64,000 nucleotides of DNA from Roseovarius amoyensis (GTDB lineage Bacteria; Pseudomonadota; Alphaproteobacteria; Rhodobacterales; Rhodobacteraceae). The position numbers were made by a program, and so were the translations under genes. The DNA lies in contig NZ_QITQ01000005.1 in the NCBI RefSeq assembly GCF_003260265.1, positions 1-64,000 on the forward strand, written 5' to 3'. Below, piece after piece: positions 29,284 to 38,483 of this stretch. Position 1 is the first letter of the stretch, and each line of letters starts with the position of its first letter. The notes beneath the pieces were generated by a model. The model did not search any database. It was not told where the DNA came from and saw only the letters and a list, made by a program, of their open reading frames with translations.

Positions 29284-32148
29284 TCAGCCCTCCGCCTTAT
29301 CGGTGTCCAAGGCGTGATCGCGCGATGGGTCAATGTCGATGTCGTACTCGCTCGCCGCGATGCCGGAACGGCGCGCCATCTGCGCGAAGCTATCCAGTGA
29401 CAGCATCACCGCGCCGACGACGCACAGGAACACGCCCAGGTCAAAGCCCATCGCGGTGGCCAACTCGAATTTCTCGAACGGAGGGATGCGGAAATAGCCG
29501 AAGGCCGAGGTCAGGAACGGCGCGCCAAAAAACCACGCGCCGATACCGGTAAGACCCGCGACCAGGACGCCGGTGCCGATGATGCCGTGATAGGGCACGC
29601 GTTGGCGACCCGAGGCCCAAGCATAGCCCGAGGCCATGTATTGCATCACCACGGCGATGGCCACGACAAGGCCGGCGATGAACCCGCCGCCGGGCTCGTT
29701 GTGCCCGCGCAGAAAGATGTAGACCCCCACCATCAGCACCAGCGGCATCATTAGTCGCGTGACGACGACCATCATCATCGGGTGGGCGTCGCCGGCCACG
29801 TTCTCGAGCGGGCGGTTCAGCAGCCGTGCACGCACCGGGCCCGACAGCAGCGCCTCGGTGGTGGCATAGATCACCAGCGCGGCGATCCCCAGAACGATGA
29901 TCTCGCCAAAGGTGTCATAGCCACGGAAATCGACCAGGATGACGTTGACGACATTGGTGCCGCCGCCGCCCTTGTAGGCGTTTTCCAGATGATAGGCCGA
30001 TATCGTCTGCGCCGCGAAATCCCCCAACAGGATGGTATAGACCAGCGCCCCCGCGCCAAGACCCACCGCCGCGGCAATGATTCCGTCGCGCAGCCGCCGT
30101 CCGCCCGCGCTTTCCATCGGGGTTTCGCGCGGCAGGAAGTTGAGCGCCAGCAGCAGCAGGATGACGGTGACCACCTCGACCGAAAGCTGCGTCAGCGCCA
30201 GGTCGGGCGCGCTGAGATAGGCGAACCCGACCGAGATCATCAGCCCGACCACCCCCATCAGCACCAGGGCGAGGAATCGGTTGCGGTGCTGCCAGACCAG
30301 CACCAGCGTTGCCACCACCAAGAGCAGCCAGCCCGCAAGCGGCAGCGGCTCGACCGGTAGCATCTCGCGCGCGGGGGCGGGGGCGTTGCCGGTGATCCAG
30401 GCATGCCCCGCCACCGCCACCACGGTGACCGAAAAGATCGCCGCGTAACGGGTCATCGCGCCGTCATGCAGCCGCTCGGTGATTGTGCGCGACAGGGCGA
30501 TGATGGCCCCGATGATGGCGTCGAAAATCGCCTTGGCCGCCGGCGGCCCGGCCACGGCCCAGGCCCGCGCCAGCGGCGCAAAGGCGATCAGCAACAGCAT
30601 GCCGCCGGTAACCGCGATGGCCGACATTGTCAGCGCCGGGGTCAGCCCGTGCCAGATCTTGAGATGCGCATCGGGCATCGCCGCCGCATCGCCCAGCACC
30701 GCCGCGGTGACAGTGCGCACCAGCGGCTCTGCCAGAAAGGGCGCAACCCCGATGGCGACAACCAGCACGACCAGCACCGCGGGCGGCGCCCACATGCCGA
30801 AACCGGGGTCGTGGGGCTGGCCATTGGCGTTATCCTGCTGAGAGCCGAAAAAGACATGCGCGATATAGCGGAACGAATAGGCCGCCGAAAAGAGCGCCCC
30901 GACCGTCGCCAAAACCGGCACCAGAAGCGCGCTGTTGAACAGGACGGTGTGCGCGGCCTCTTCCAGCATCATTTCCTTGGACAGGAAACCGTTGAGCAAG
31001 GGTATCCCGGCCATCGACAGCGACGCCAGCGCAGCGATGACGAATGTCACCGGCATCAGCCGCCGCAGCCCGCCCAGACGGGTGATGTCGCGGGTGCCGG
31101 CCTCGTGGTCGATGATGCCGGCGGTCATGAACAGCGCCGCCTTGAAACAGGCGTGGTTGAGGATGTGAAACACCGCCGCCATCGCGCCGAATGCGGTGCC
31201 GGTGCCCAGCAGCATGGTGATCAGCCCTAGATGCGACACCGTCGAAAAGGCCAACAGCGCCTTGAGGTCGTTCTTGAACAGCGCGACCACCGCGCCGATC
31301 ACCATTGTCACCAGCCCGATGCCGGTCACGATGATGAACCAGGCCTCGGTGCCCGACAGCACCGGCCACAGCCGCGCCATCAGGAAAAGCCCCGCCTTTA
31401 CCATCGTGGCCGAATGCAGGTAGGCCGATACCGGCGTCGGCGCGGCCATCGCGTGCGGCAGCCAGAAATGAAACGGGAACTGCGCCGACTTGGTGAACGC
31501 GCCCAGCAAAATCAGCAGCAGCGCCGGCAGGTAATAGGGCGACGCCTGTATCCTGTCACGGTGTTCGAGGATGACGCTCAGGTCATAGCTGCCGGCGATA
31601 TCGCCCAGAATCAGCATGCCCCCGATCATCGCCAGCCCGCCCATGCCGGTCACGATCAGCGCCATGCGCGCGCCCTGCCGCCCCTCGGGCAGGTGTTTCC
31701 AGTATCCGATCAGCAGGAACGACGACAGCGAGGTCAGCTCCCAGAAAACCAGCAGCATCAGGATGTTGTCGCACAGCACGATCCCAACCATCGCGCCCTG
31801 AAAGAGCAGCAGATAGGTGTAGAATTCGCCCATGTCGTCTTCGCGCGACAGGTAGAAGCGCGCATAGGCGATGATCAGCAGGCCGATGCCCAGGATCAGG
31901 CTGGCAAAAAACAGCCCCAGCCCGTCGAGAAAGAAATTCGCGTTCAGCCCCAGTGCCGGCACCCAGTCCAGCCGCGCGGTCAGTACCTCGCCCGCCATCA
32001 CCGCGGGCACATGGGTCATCAGCCCCGCGAACGCGGTCAGCGTGACAAAGAATGTTGTGCCGCCGCAGGCGTTGCGCCCCGCCCGTATCATCAGGCCAGG
32101 CAGCAGCGCGCCCAGAAACGGCAAGGCGACGATCAGGAAAAGCGACAT
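29284..32148 (-). CDS. mrpA: Mrp/Pha antiporter fused subunit A+B
   Basis: 954 residues. The N-terminal two thirds are NuoL-like, with E137 in LLVFWELTSLSSF and K220 in LLGAFTKSAQFPFHFWLPHAMAAPTPVSAYLHSATMVKAG. A linker follows, and the last 160 or so residues correspond to the separate MrpB subunit of Gram-positive bacteria (MVVVTRLMMPLVLMVGVYIFLRGHNEPGGGFIAG). Such A-B fusions define the PhaAB type found in rhizobia and other proteobacteria, often a K+ or Na+ antiporter for alkaline pH and salt tolerance. It is the first gene of the mrpAB-C-D-E-F-G operon; downstream spacing is 1-4 bases throughout. Confidence 0.95.
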   Translation of the reverse strand: MSLFLIVALPFLGALLPGLMIRAGRNACGGTTFFVTLTAFAGLMTHVPAVMAGEVLTARLDWVPALGLNANFFLDGLGLFFASLILGIGLLIIAYARFYLSREDDMGEFYTYLLLFQGAMVGIVLCDNILMLLVFWELTSLSSFLLIGYWKHLPEGRQGARMALIVTGMGGLAMIGGMLILGDIAGSYDLSVILEHRDRIQASPYYLPALLLILLGAFTKSAQFPFHFWLPHAMAAPTPVSAYLHSATMVKAGLFLMARLWPVLSGTEAWFIIVTGIGLVTMVIGAVVALFKNDLKALLAFSTVSHLGLITMLLGTGTAFGAMAAVFHILNHACFKAALFMTAGIIDHEAGTRDITRLGGLRRLMPVTFVIAALASLSMAGIPLLNGFLSKEMMLEEAAHTVLFNSALLVPVLATVGALFSAAYSFRYIAHVFFGSQQDNANGQPHDPGFGMWAPPAVLVVLVVAIGVAPFLAEPLVRTVTAAVLGDAAAMPDAHLKIWHGLTPALTMSAIAVTGGMLLLIAFAPLARAWAVAGPPAAKAIFDAIIGAIIALSRTITERLHDGAMTRYAAIFSVTVVAVAGHAWITGNAPAPAREMLPVEPLPLAGWLLLVVATLVLVWQHRNRFLALVLMGVVGLMISVGFAYLSAPDLALTQLSVEVVTVILLLLALNFLPRETPMESAGGRRLRDGIIAAAVGLGAGALVYTILLGDFAAQTISAYHLENAYKGGGGTNVVNVILVDFRGYDTFGEIIVLGIAALVIYATTEALLSGPVRARLLNRPLENVAGDAHPMMMVVVTRLMMPLVLMVGVYIFLRGHNEPGGGFIAGLVVAIAVVMQYMASGYAWASGRQRVPYHGIIGTGVLVAGLTGIGAWFFGAPFLTSAFGYFRIPPFEKFELATAMGFDLGVFLCVVGAVMLSLDSFAQMARRSGIAASEYDIDIDPSRDHALDTDKAEG

Positions 32149-32228
32149 TCGGACCTGCCCCCTCAGTTCCCGGGGAACATATACGGCAGAGCATCAGAGG
32201 AAAGACCGAAATTGACGATTTCCGCCCA

Positions 32229-32257
32229 CCTGACGGTCGTTTCTGGCGACCGTCAGG
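32229..32257 (-). terminator. Strong hairpin between the aminotransferase gene and the mrp operon
   Basis: Perfect 11-bp stem (CCTGACGGTCG / CGACCGTCAGG) with a 7-base loop, 15 bases after the aminotransferase stop. No T-run follows on either strand, so it may be a weak terminator, an mRNA 3'-end stabiliser or an attenuator of readthrough into mrp. Confidence 0.5.
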
Positions 32258-32271
32258 CAGGTTGCAGCGGA

Positions 32272-33639
32272 TCAGGCCGGAAAATCCATCTTTTCCATCG
32301 TGCCCAGCGCATCCTCCAGCGCGTCGGCGATCTGGTCGACCTCTTCCTTGCTGGTGATCAGCGGCGGGCAAAAGGCCATCGAGTCGATCATCGCGCGCGA
32401 GATCACGCCGCGTTCATAAAGCAGCCCGGCCATCGTCGCGCCCAGTGTGCCGGGTTTCAGCGCGTCGTGGTGTTCGGGGTGCTGCAGTTCGACCGCCGCG
32501 ATCAGCCCGACGCCGCGCACCTCGCCCACAAAGGGGTGATCGGCCAGGCGCTGCAGCCGTTCGAGGAAATGCGCGCCGGTCTCGGCCGCCCTGGCGACCA
32601 GCCCCTCATCTTCGATGATGCGGATGTTTTCCAGCGCCACCGCCGCGCCCACCGGATGCCCGCCGCAGGTGTACCCGTGGCCCAGAACGCCGATGCGCCC
32701 GCTTTCTTCGGCCACCGGGGCATAAAAGCGTTCGTTCAGCAGGATGGCCGAGAACGGCACATAGCTGGACGTGATCTGTTTCGACAGCACCATCGCATCG
32801 GGTTCGATGTCGCAGGTCTGGCAGCCCCACATGTTGCCGGTGCGGCCGAAACCGTTGATCACCTCGTCGGCTACCAGCAGGATGTCGTATTGGCGCAGAA
32901 CCTTCTGGATCTTTTCCCAATACGTGGCGGGCGGCACCACTACGCCGCCGGCACCCATGATCGGTTCGGCAAAGAAGGCGGCGATGGTGTCGGGGCCCTC
33001 GGCCTTGATCAGGCTGTCAAGTTCCTCGGCGCAGCGGGTGGCGAACTCTTCCTCGCTTTCGCCGTCGCGGCCCTCTTTGCGGTAGTGCGGGCAGGTGGTG
33101 TGCAGCACGCGCGAAATCGGCAGGTCGAAAGAGCGGTGGTTGTTGGGCAGCCCGGTCAGGCTGGCCGAGGCGATGGTGACGCCGTGATAGGCACGATTGC
33201 GCGAGATGATCTTTTTCTTTTCCGGCTGCCCCAGCGCGTTGGAGCGATACCAGATCATCTTCATCACCGTGTCGTTGGCCTCTGACCCCGAATTGGTGAA
33301 AAACACCTTGGACATCGGAACCGGCGCCATCGACACCAGCTTTTCGGCCAGGTCGATGGCCGGCCCGTGCGAGCGGTGGGCGAAGTTGTGATAGTATGGC
33401 AGCTGGCGCATCTGCGCGACCGCCGCCTCGATCAGCCGTTCCTCGCCAAAGCCGACGGCGACGCTCCACAACCCGGACATCGCCTCGATATAGCGTTTGC
33501 CGTGGTTGTCGTAGACAAAGATGCCCTCGCCGCGCTCCATGATCTGGGGGCCTGTCTCGGCGTGGGCCTCGGCGTTGGTATAGGCGTGAAAATGATAGGC
33601 GATGTCGCGCGCTTCGGCGGAATTGGGGGCAAGGGTCAT
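32272..33639 (-). CDS. Class III PLP-dependent aminotransferase (omega-amino acid:pyruvate type)
   Basis: 455-residue fold-type I aminotransferase that moves an amino group from an omega-amino acid or amine to pyruvate or 2-oxoglutarate. Visible are the substrate-gate SGLWSVAVGFGEERL, the PLP phosphate site FFTNSGSEANDTVMK, D258 in LLVADEVINGFGRTG and Schiff-base K287 in VLSKQITSSYVP. Possible donors are beta-alanine, taurine, putrescine or 4-aminobutyrate; the sequence does not decide. A DAO-type amine oxidase is 2.2 kb away, so both may serve amine catabolism, but they are not in one operon. Confidence 0.9.
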   Translation of the reverse strand: MTLAPNSAEARDIAYHFHAYTNAEAHAETGPQIMERGEGIFVYDNHGKRYIEAMSGLWSVAVGFGEERLIEAAVAQMRQLPYYHNFAHRSHGPAIDLAEKLVSMAPVPMSKVFFTNSGSEANDTVMKMIWYRSNALGQPEKKKIISRNRAYHGVTIASASLTGLPNNHRSFDLPISRVLHTTCPHYRKEGRDGESEEEFATRCAEELDSLIKAEGPDTIAAFFAEPIMGAGGVVVPPATYWEKIQKVLRQYDILLVADEVINGFGRTGNMWGCQTCDIEPDAMVLSKQITSSYVPFSAILLNERFYAPVAEESGRIGVLGHGYTCGGHPVGAAVALENIRIIEDEGLVARAAETGAHFLERLQRLADHPFVGEVRGVGLIAAVELQHPEHHDALKPGTLGATMAGLLYERGVISRAMIDSMAFCPPLITSKEEVDQIADALEDALGTMEKMDFPA

Positions 33640-33770
33640 CGGGTGTTCTTTCCTGGCTTGAAACCTGCGGCGGATTGCCGGCCGGGTGTCGATGCGCAGG
33701 AGTGTTGCAGATGCGGGGCGGGGTTTGCAATTGGGATTTGATCAAAAGCTGCCGAGGGGCGCGCCCTTGG

Positions 33771-33926
33771 TCACTGCCCCGCCCCGATCCCCGGATCGGC
33801 ATCGGCCTGCCGGATCGCCGCCAGCAGCCCCTGGCGCACCGCTATTGACGCGGCGTTGACCGGCGGGTTGTCGATTTCGATGACGGCGATTCCGCCCTTG
33901 GTTGTGATATGCACGGGGTTGTCCAA
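33771..33926 (-). pseudogene. 5' fragment of a crotonase / 3-hydroxyacyl-CoA dehydrogenase (FadJ-type) gene
   Basis: A well-formed start (TTG at 33926 behind GAGGG) opens [25 protein letters not shown], the characteristic N-terminus of enoyl-CoA hydratase domains in bifunctional beta-oxidation enzymes. It continues to QADADPGI and then runs into GAGQ and a stop at about residue 51. The oxyanion-hole and catalytic segments (AGADI-like, GGG-like) are absent. The rest of a gene that would be 0.8-2.1 kb is missing, so this is a remnant left by deletion. A chance resemblance is unlikely over 45 residues. Confidence 0.7.
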
Positions 33927-33973
33927 GCGGCCCTCCCTGTCGGGTGAACGGGTTTGATGGTCGAATCCCCTGC

Positions 33974-34036
33974 AATTCCATGTCTCAGAGCTTGAATGAT
34001 TTCGATTTTCGACATGGAATTTCATATAGTGGAATT
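33974..34036. promoter_or_regulatory. Candidate operator array upstream of pcaC
   Basis: A perfect 11-base inverted repeat (AATTCCATGTC at 33974-33984, GACATGGAATT at 34011-34021) directly adjoins a second palindrome, AATTTCA-TATAG-TGGAATT (34018-34036). These TTCCA/TGGAA half-sites recall IclR-family operators, and pca genes in other bacteria are controlled by the IclR-type PcaU/PcaR. It lies 99 bases before pcaC. Binding is inferred. Confidence 0.5.
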
Positions 34037-34134
34037 AGTGGTGCATGATTTGCGGAGCCTTGCCGATGTTCTGCCAGCCTCTTGCACTGTCACGCCCCGC
34101 GCCGCAGTCTGGACATCGTACAGGGAGGTTGCCG

Positions 34135-35245
<1,111 letters not shown>

Positions 35246-35246
<1 letters not shown>

Positions 35247-35866
35247 TGCCGCAGAAGCTGCCATATCTCAAGGAAACGCCCTCTCAGACGGCGGGGCCCT
35301 ACGTTCATATCGGGCTTGCCCCCGGTGCGGCGGGGTTCGACATCTACAAGGGCGAACTGGGCCACGACATCGTCGGCCCGCACGCCAGGGGAACCCGCAT
35401 CCGGGTCGAAGGCACGGTCATCGACGGCACCGGCAGCCCGGTCCGCGATGCGCTGATCGAGGTCTGGCAGGCCAATGCTGACGGCATCTATGCGCATCCC
35501 GAACACCCCGGCGAGGTCGAAGAGGGGTTTCGCGGCTGGGGCCGTGCGATCACCGATTTCGAAACCGGCCTCTGGGCCGTCGACACGGTCAAGCCCGGTC
35601 CGGTGGCGGGGCGCGACGGGTGCATGATGGCGCCGCATCTCAACCTGTGGATCGTGGCGCGCGGCATCAATGTCGGGCTCAGCACGCGGCTTTATTTCCC
35701 GGACGAGGCCGAGGCCAACGCCGCCGACCCGGTGTTGGGCATGATCGAATGGCAGGCCCGGCGCGAAACCCTGATCGCCAGCCGGGCAGAGCGCGAGGGC
35801 CAGCCGCTCTATCGTTTCGACATCCGCCTGCAGGGCGAGCGCGAGACGGTGTTCTTCGACATCTAG
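35246..35866 (+). CDS. pcaG: Protocatechuate 3,4-dioxygenase alpha subunit
   Basis: 206-residue partner of PcaH. It shares the intradiol fold ([60 protein letters not shown]) but lacks the iron ligands, as expected for alpha. It ends the pcaC-pcaH-pcaG unit, eight bases before the convergent oxidase gene. pcaQ, pcaD, pcaB and pobA, which often adjoin these genes in related bacteria, are absent from the window. Confidence 0.95.
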
Positions 35867-35874
35867 GGCGTCGC

Positions 35875-37152
35875 TCAGGCAAAGGGACGTGGCCGGGCAA
35901 GGTGCATCAGCGCGGCGCCGGTTTCGATCCCCACCTGCCGCAGCCCGGTTAGCCGTTCAGTGTGCGAGTTGCTCACCGGCAGCGGCAGATGCGCCGGATC
36001 GCCTGACAGCAGCGTGCGCGCGGCCGCCGTGCCGAATACAGTGCCCGGCGCGATGCCGCGCCCGGAATAGCCATAGACCGCCAGCGCGTTTTGCGCCGGC
36101 ATCAATACCTTTGGCAGGTGGTCGCCGGTCATGGCGATGCGCCCGCTCCAGGCATGCTCGAATGGCTGGTCCGCAAGTTCGGGAAAGACCGCCCGCAGCT
36201 TGCGCCGTGCCCAGGCGGCATGCACCGGGCTGGCCGGCCCCCCGACATCGCCGATCCCCCCCAGGATAAGCCGCCCCGCGCGGTCGATGCGAAAGGACGA
36301 CATGACCGTTGCCGTGTCCCAGCAGCCCTCGCCGCCCGCCAGAACCCGCGCGCGCAGCGCCTCGGGCAGGGGGGCGGTGGCGAACTGGCTGTAGCAGACG
36401 GCCGCGTATCGCGGGGCTGCCAGGCCCTGCGCACCCTGGTGATAGGCGTTGGTGGCCAGCAGTACCGCCCCGGCGCGCAGGTTGTCGCCACCGGCGCCGA
36501 TCACCCAGCCGTCGCCGTCGCGCCGGATATCCTGAACCGGCGTGCCCTGGTGAACGCGCGCGCCCGCCGCCGCCGCGGCCCGCGCCAGGCCCCGGGCATA
36601 GGCCAGCGGCTGGATCGTTCCGGCACGCGGATCGAGCAGAGCACCGTGAAACGCCGCCGATCCGGTGCGGCGCGCGGTTTTCGCCGCGTCCAGCAACTGC
36701 AGGGGCGCGCCCAGCCGGTTGCCCTGACGAAAACGCGACTCAAGATCGCGCAGCCCGGCGGGCGCATGGGCCAGGTGCAGGGTGCCGGCGCGGGTCGCCT
36801 CGCAGTCTATGCCCTCGTGCGCGATGATGTCGAAAACCGTCGCCGGGCCTTCTGCCAGCGCATTGAGCAGGCGCATACCAGCGTCCTGCCCGGCGGCTGC
36901 GATCACCGCGTCGGGGGGCAGCCACAACCCGGCATTCACCAGCCCGACATTGCGCCCCGATCCGCCATCGCCAATGGCGCCTACCTCGAACAATGCGACC
37001 GATGCGCCCTGGCGGGTGGCCTCCAGTGCGGCGGCGCAGCCGGTAAACCCGCCGCCAATCACGGCCAGATCCACCGCCGGCCCGCCTTTGAAAGGCTGTT
37101 CTGGCGCAGTTTCGCGCGCGGTGTCACGCCACAAGGTCCGGTCCTGGTTCAC
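35875..37152 (-). CDS. DAO-family FAD-dependent oxidoreductase (amine/amino-acid oxidase type)
   Basis: 425 residues with an N-terminal FAD site (VIGGGFTGCAAALEA, GGGFTG at 33-38) followed by GSGRNVGLVNAG. The C-terminal block YGYSGRGIAPGTVFG closes the FAD pocket. Closest in style to gamma-glutamylputrescine oxidase (PuuB) and related amine or glycine oxidases; the substrate is unknown. I choose a GTG at 37152 behind AGGAGG. The frame stays open upstream through a 12-base tandem repeat that would encode VIVGVIGGVIGG, which looks like non-coding sequence. It is convergent with pcaG. Confidence 0.85.
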   Translation of the reverse strand: MNQDRTLWRDTARETAPEQPFKGGPAVDLAVIGGGFTGCAAALEATRQGASVALFEVGAIGDGGSGRNVGLVNAGLWLPPDAVIAAAGQDAGMRLLNALAEGPATVFDIIAHEGIDCEATRAGTLHLAHAPAGLRDLESRFRQGNRLGAPLQLLDAAKTARRTGSAAFHGALLDPRAGTIQPLAYARGLARAAAAAGARVHQGTPVQDIRRDGDGWVIGAGGDNLRAGAVLLATNAYHQGAQGLAAPRYAAVCYSQFATAPLPEALRARVLAGGEGCWDTATVMSSFRIDRAGRLILGGIGDVGGPASPVHAAWARRKLRAVFPELADQPFEHAWSGRIAMTGDHLPKVLMPAQNALAVYGYSGRGIAPGTVFGTAAARTLLSGDPAHLPLPVSNSHTERLTGLRQVGIETGAALMHLARPRPFA

Positions 37153-37220
37153 GCCCGCCTCCTGATGCCGCGTGCCTGTCTTATCAGCGGTTCTAGAGGG
37201 CCGGCAGGCCCCGCCGCAAG

Positions 37221-37256
37221 CCCCGCCTATGACCCCGCCTATGACCCCGACGATGA
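37221..37256. repeat. 12-base tandem repeat, three copies
   Basis: CCCCGCCTATGA occurs twice in a row, followed by a degenerate third copy, CCCCGACGATGA. It lies 69 bases upstream of the oxidase GTG start. Copy number could vary between strains. Confidence 0.6.
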
Positions 37257-37464
37257 CCGGGCGAGGCACGCGCATGGGGAATCGGGCCGCGCGGTGCCGT
37301 GGAGTCGGTGCCCAAACGTGGACAATGTGGCGATTTCGAGTCGTTTATCTTTGTTGACAATATGGTGGGGTCCGCAGCGTTGTAACGGTCCCAGGGGCAT
37401 AGGTGCGGCGAAAAGGAGAAATAAGAAAATATAAATCAGTGCGTTAGGCTAATATCTCATATTT

Positions 37465-37481
37465 GGAAACAATATGTTTCC
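37465..37481. promoter_or_regulatory. Palindrome upstream of the exopolysaccharide operon
   Basis: GGAAAC-AATAT-GTTTCC, perfect six-base arms in AT-rich sequence, 184 bases before the exoY-like start. Its symmetry and place suggest a regulator-binding site. Confidence 0.4.
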
Positions 37482-37664
37482 TGAATGTGAGTTTAACGGT
37501 ATAAGCCTTCAGCTAGGTTGATTTGTGTCCGAAACATGGCGAAAATCTGCCTAACTTGGGGAAGTCCTCTCGGATTGAATGTGTGCGGAACGGCGTCCGA
37601 CGGGCGCCGAGATGCTGGGTAAATGTGTAACCGCCGTCGGTCGCGGCAGGAAGTTGGGGCAATA

Positions 37665-38432
37665 ATGTCCGACGTCTATCTCCATCCGGTTTCGATACGG
37701 TCTTCCGCGCGCCTTGACGTCAAGGCGTCGCTGGGGGCGACGTTCTATCCCGCGAACACCTCGGCCACGCCCTCACACCTCGGAACGGGGGCGCCGGCGG
37801 GTGCCCGCCAGCGTGGCCTTGGCAGTATCTACCGCCGCTTCGGCAAGCGGGCGTTCGACATCGCGCTGGTGCTGGCTTTCGCGCCGCTTTACCTGCCGCT
37901 GATAGGGGGCGCGGCGCTGATGCTGACGGTCGAGGGCGGCAATCCCTTTTACCGGCAGGAGCGGCTGGGCCGCAGCGGCAATCGCTTCACGATTTTCAAG
38001 CTGCGCACGATGGAGCGCGACGCCGAGCAGCGGCTGGAGGAAGTCCTGGCCGCCGACCCGGAGCTGAGGCGCGAATGGGACGTGACGCAAAAGCTGCGCC
38101 ACGATCCGCGGGTGACGCGGGTGGGTGAATTCCTGCGCCGCACCTCGCTGGATGAACTGCCGCAGCTTTGGAACGTGCTCAAGGGCGATATGAGCCTGGT
38201 CGGCCCGCGCCCGATGCTGCCCGAGCAATTGCCGCTTTACGGCGACCCGGCGCACTATTTCGCGCTGCGCCCCGGCATTTCGGGCGACTGGCAGGTTAGC
38301 CGGCGCAACGAAGGCTCGTTCGCCGAGCGCGCGAGTTACGACGCCGATTATGATGCTGCCCTGTCGCTGGGGCGGGATCTTCGGATTTTGTGGAGAACGA
38401 TCGGTGTGGTACGCAAGCGCACTGGATGCTGA
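37665..38432 (+). CDS. Initiating sugar-1-phosphate transferase for exopolysaccharide (ExoY/WcaJ type)
   Basis: Bacterial sugar transferase that moves a hexose-1-phosphate from UDP-sugar to undecaprenyl phosphate and starts the repeat unit. 255 residues: an N-terminal cytoplasmic segment, one membrane helix (IALVLAFAPLYLPLIGGAALML), then the catalytic domain with FYRQERLGRSGNRFTIFKLRTM, the DPRVTRVGEFLRRTSLDELPQLWNVLKGDMSLVGPRP core and ISGDWQVSRRNE. It lacks the extra helices of long WbaP proteins. I use the ATG at 37665. It heads the plus-strand group of three assembly genes. Confidence 0.92.
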   Translation: MSDVYLHPVSIRSSARLDVKASLGATFYPANTSATPSHLGTGAPAGARQRGLGSIYRRFGKRAFDIALVLAFAPLYLPLIGGAALMLTVEGGNPFYRQERLGRSGNRFTIFKLRTMERDAEQRLEEVLAADPELRREWDVTQKLRHDPRVTRVGEFLRRTSLDELPQLWNVLKGDMSLVGPRPMLPEQLPLYGDPAHYFALRPGISGDWQVSRRNEGSFAERASYDADYDAALSLGRDLRILWRTIGVVRKRTGC

Positions 38433-38483
38433 TCGGGGAGGGGGCACAGTAGGCCCGGGAAACCGGGCCCAAGCGATGGATGG

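Larger units (their letters stand above)
37153..37664. other. AT-rich intergenic control region before the exopolysaccharide genes
   Basis: 512 bases without a gene. The first part carries the short tandem repeat at 37221-37256. From about 37320 the sequence becomes markedly AT-richer than its surroundings, with TTGACA at 37354-37359 as a possible -35 box, and contains the palindrome at 37465-37481. It serves the divergent oxidase gene and exoY; promoters could not be fixed. Confidence 0.55.

Noticed and set aside
31231..33285. 684-codon plus-strand frame opposite mrpA and the aminotransferase
   Set aside because: Crosses two real genes on the other strand and the hairpin between them; no family features.
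37354..37386. TTGACA with TGTAAC as an exoY promoter
   Set aside because: The spacing is about 21 bases, too long for a standard sigma-70-type promoter; kept only as a possible -35 box.
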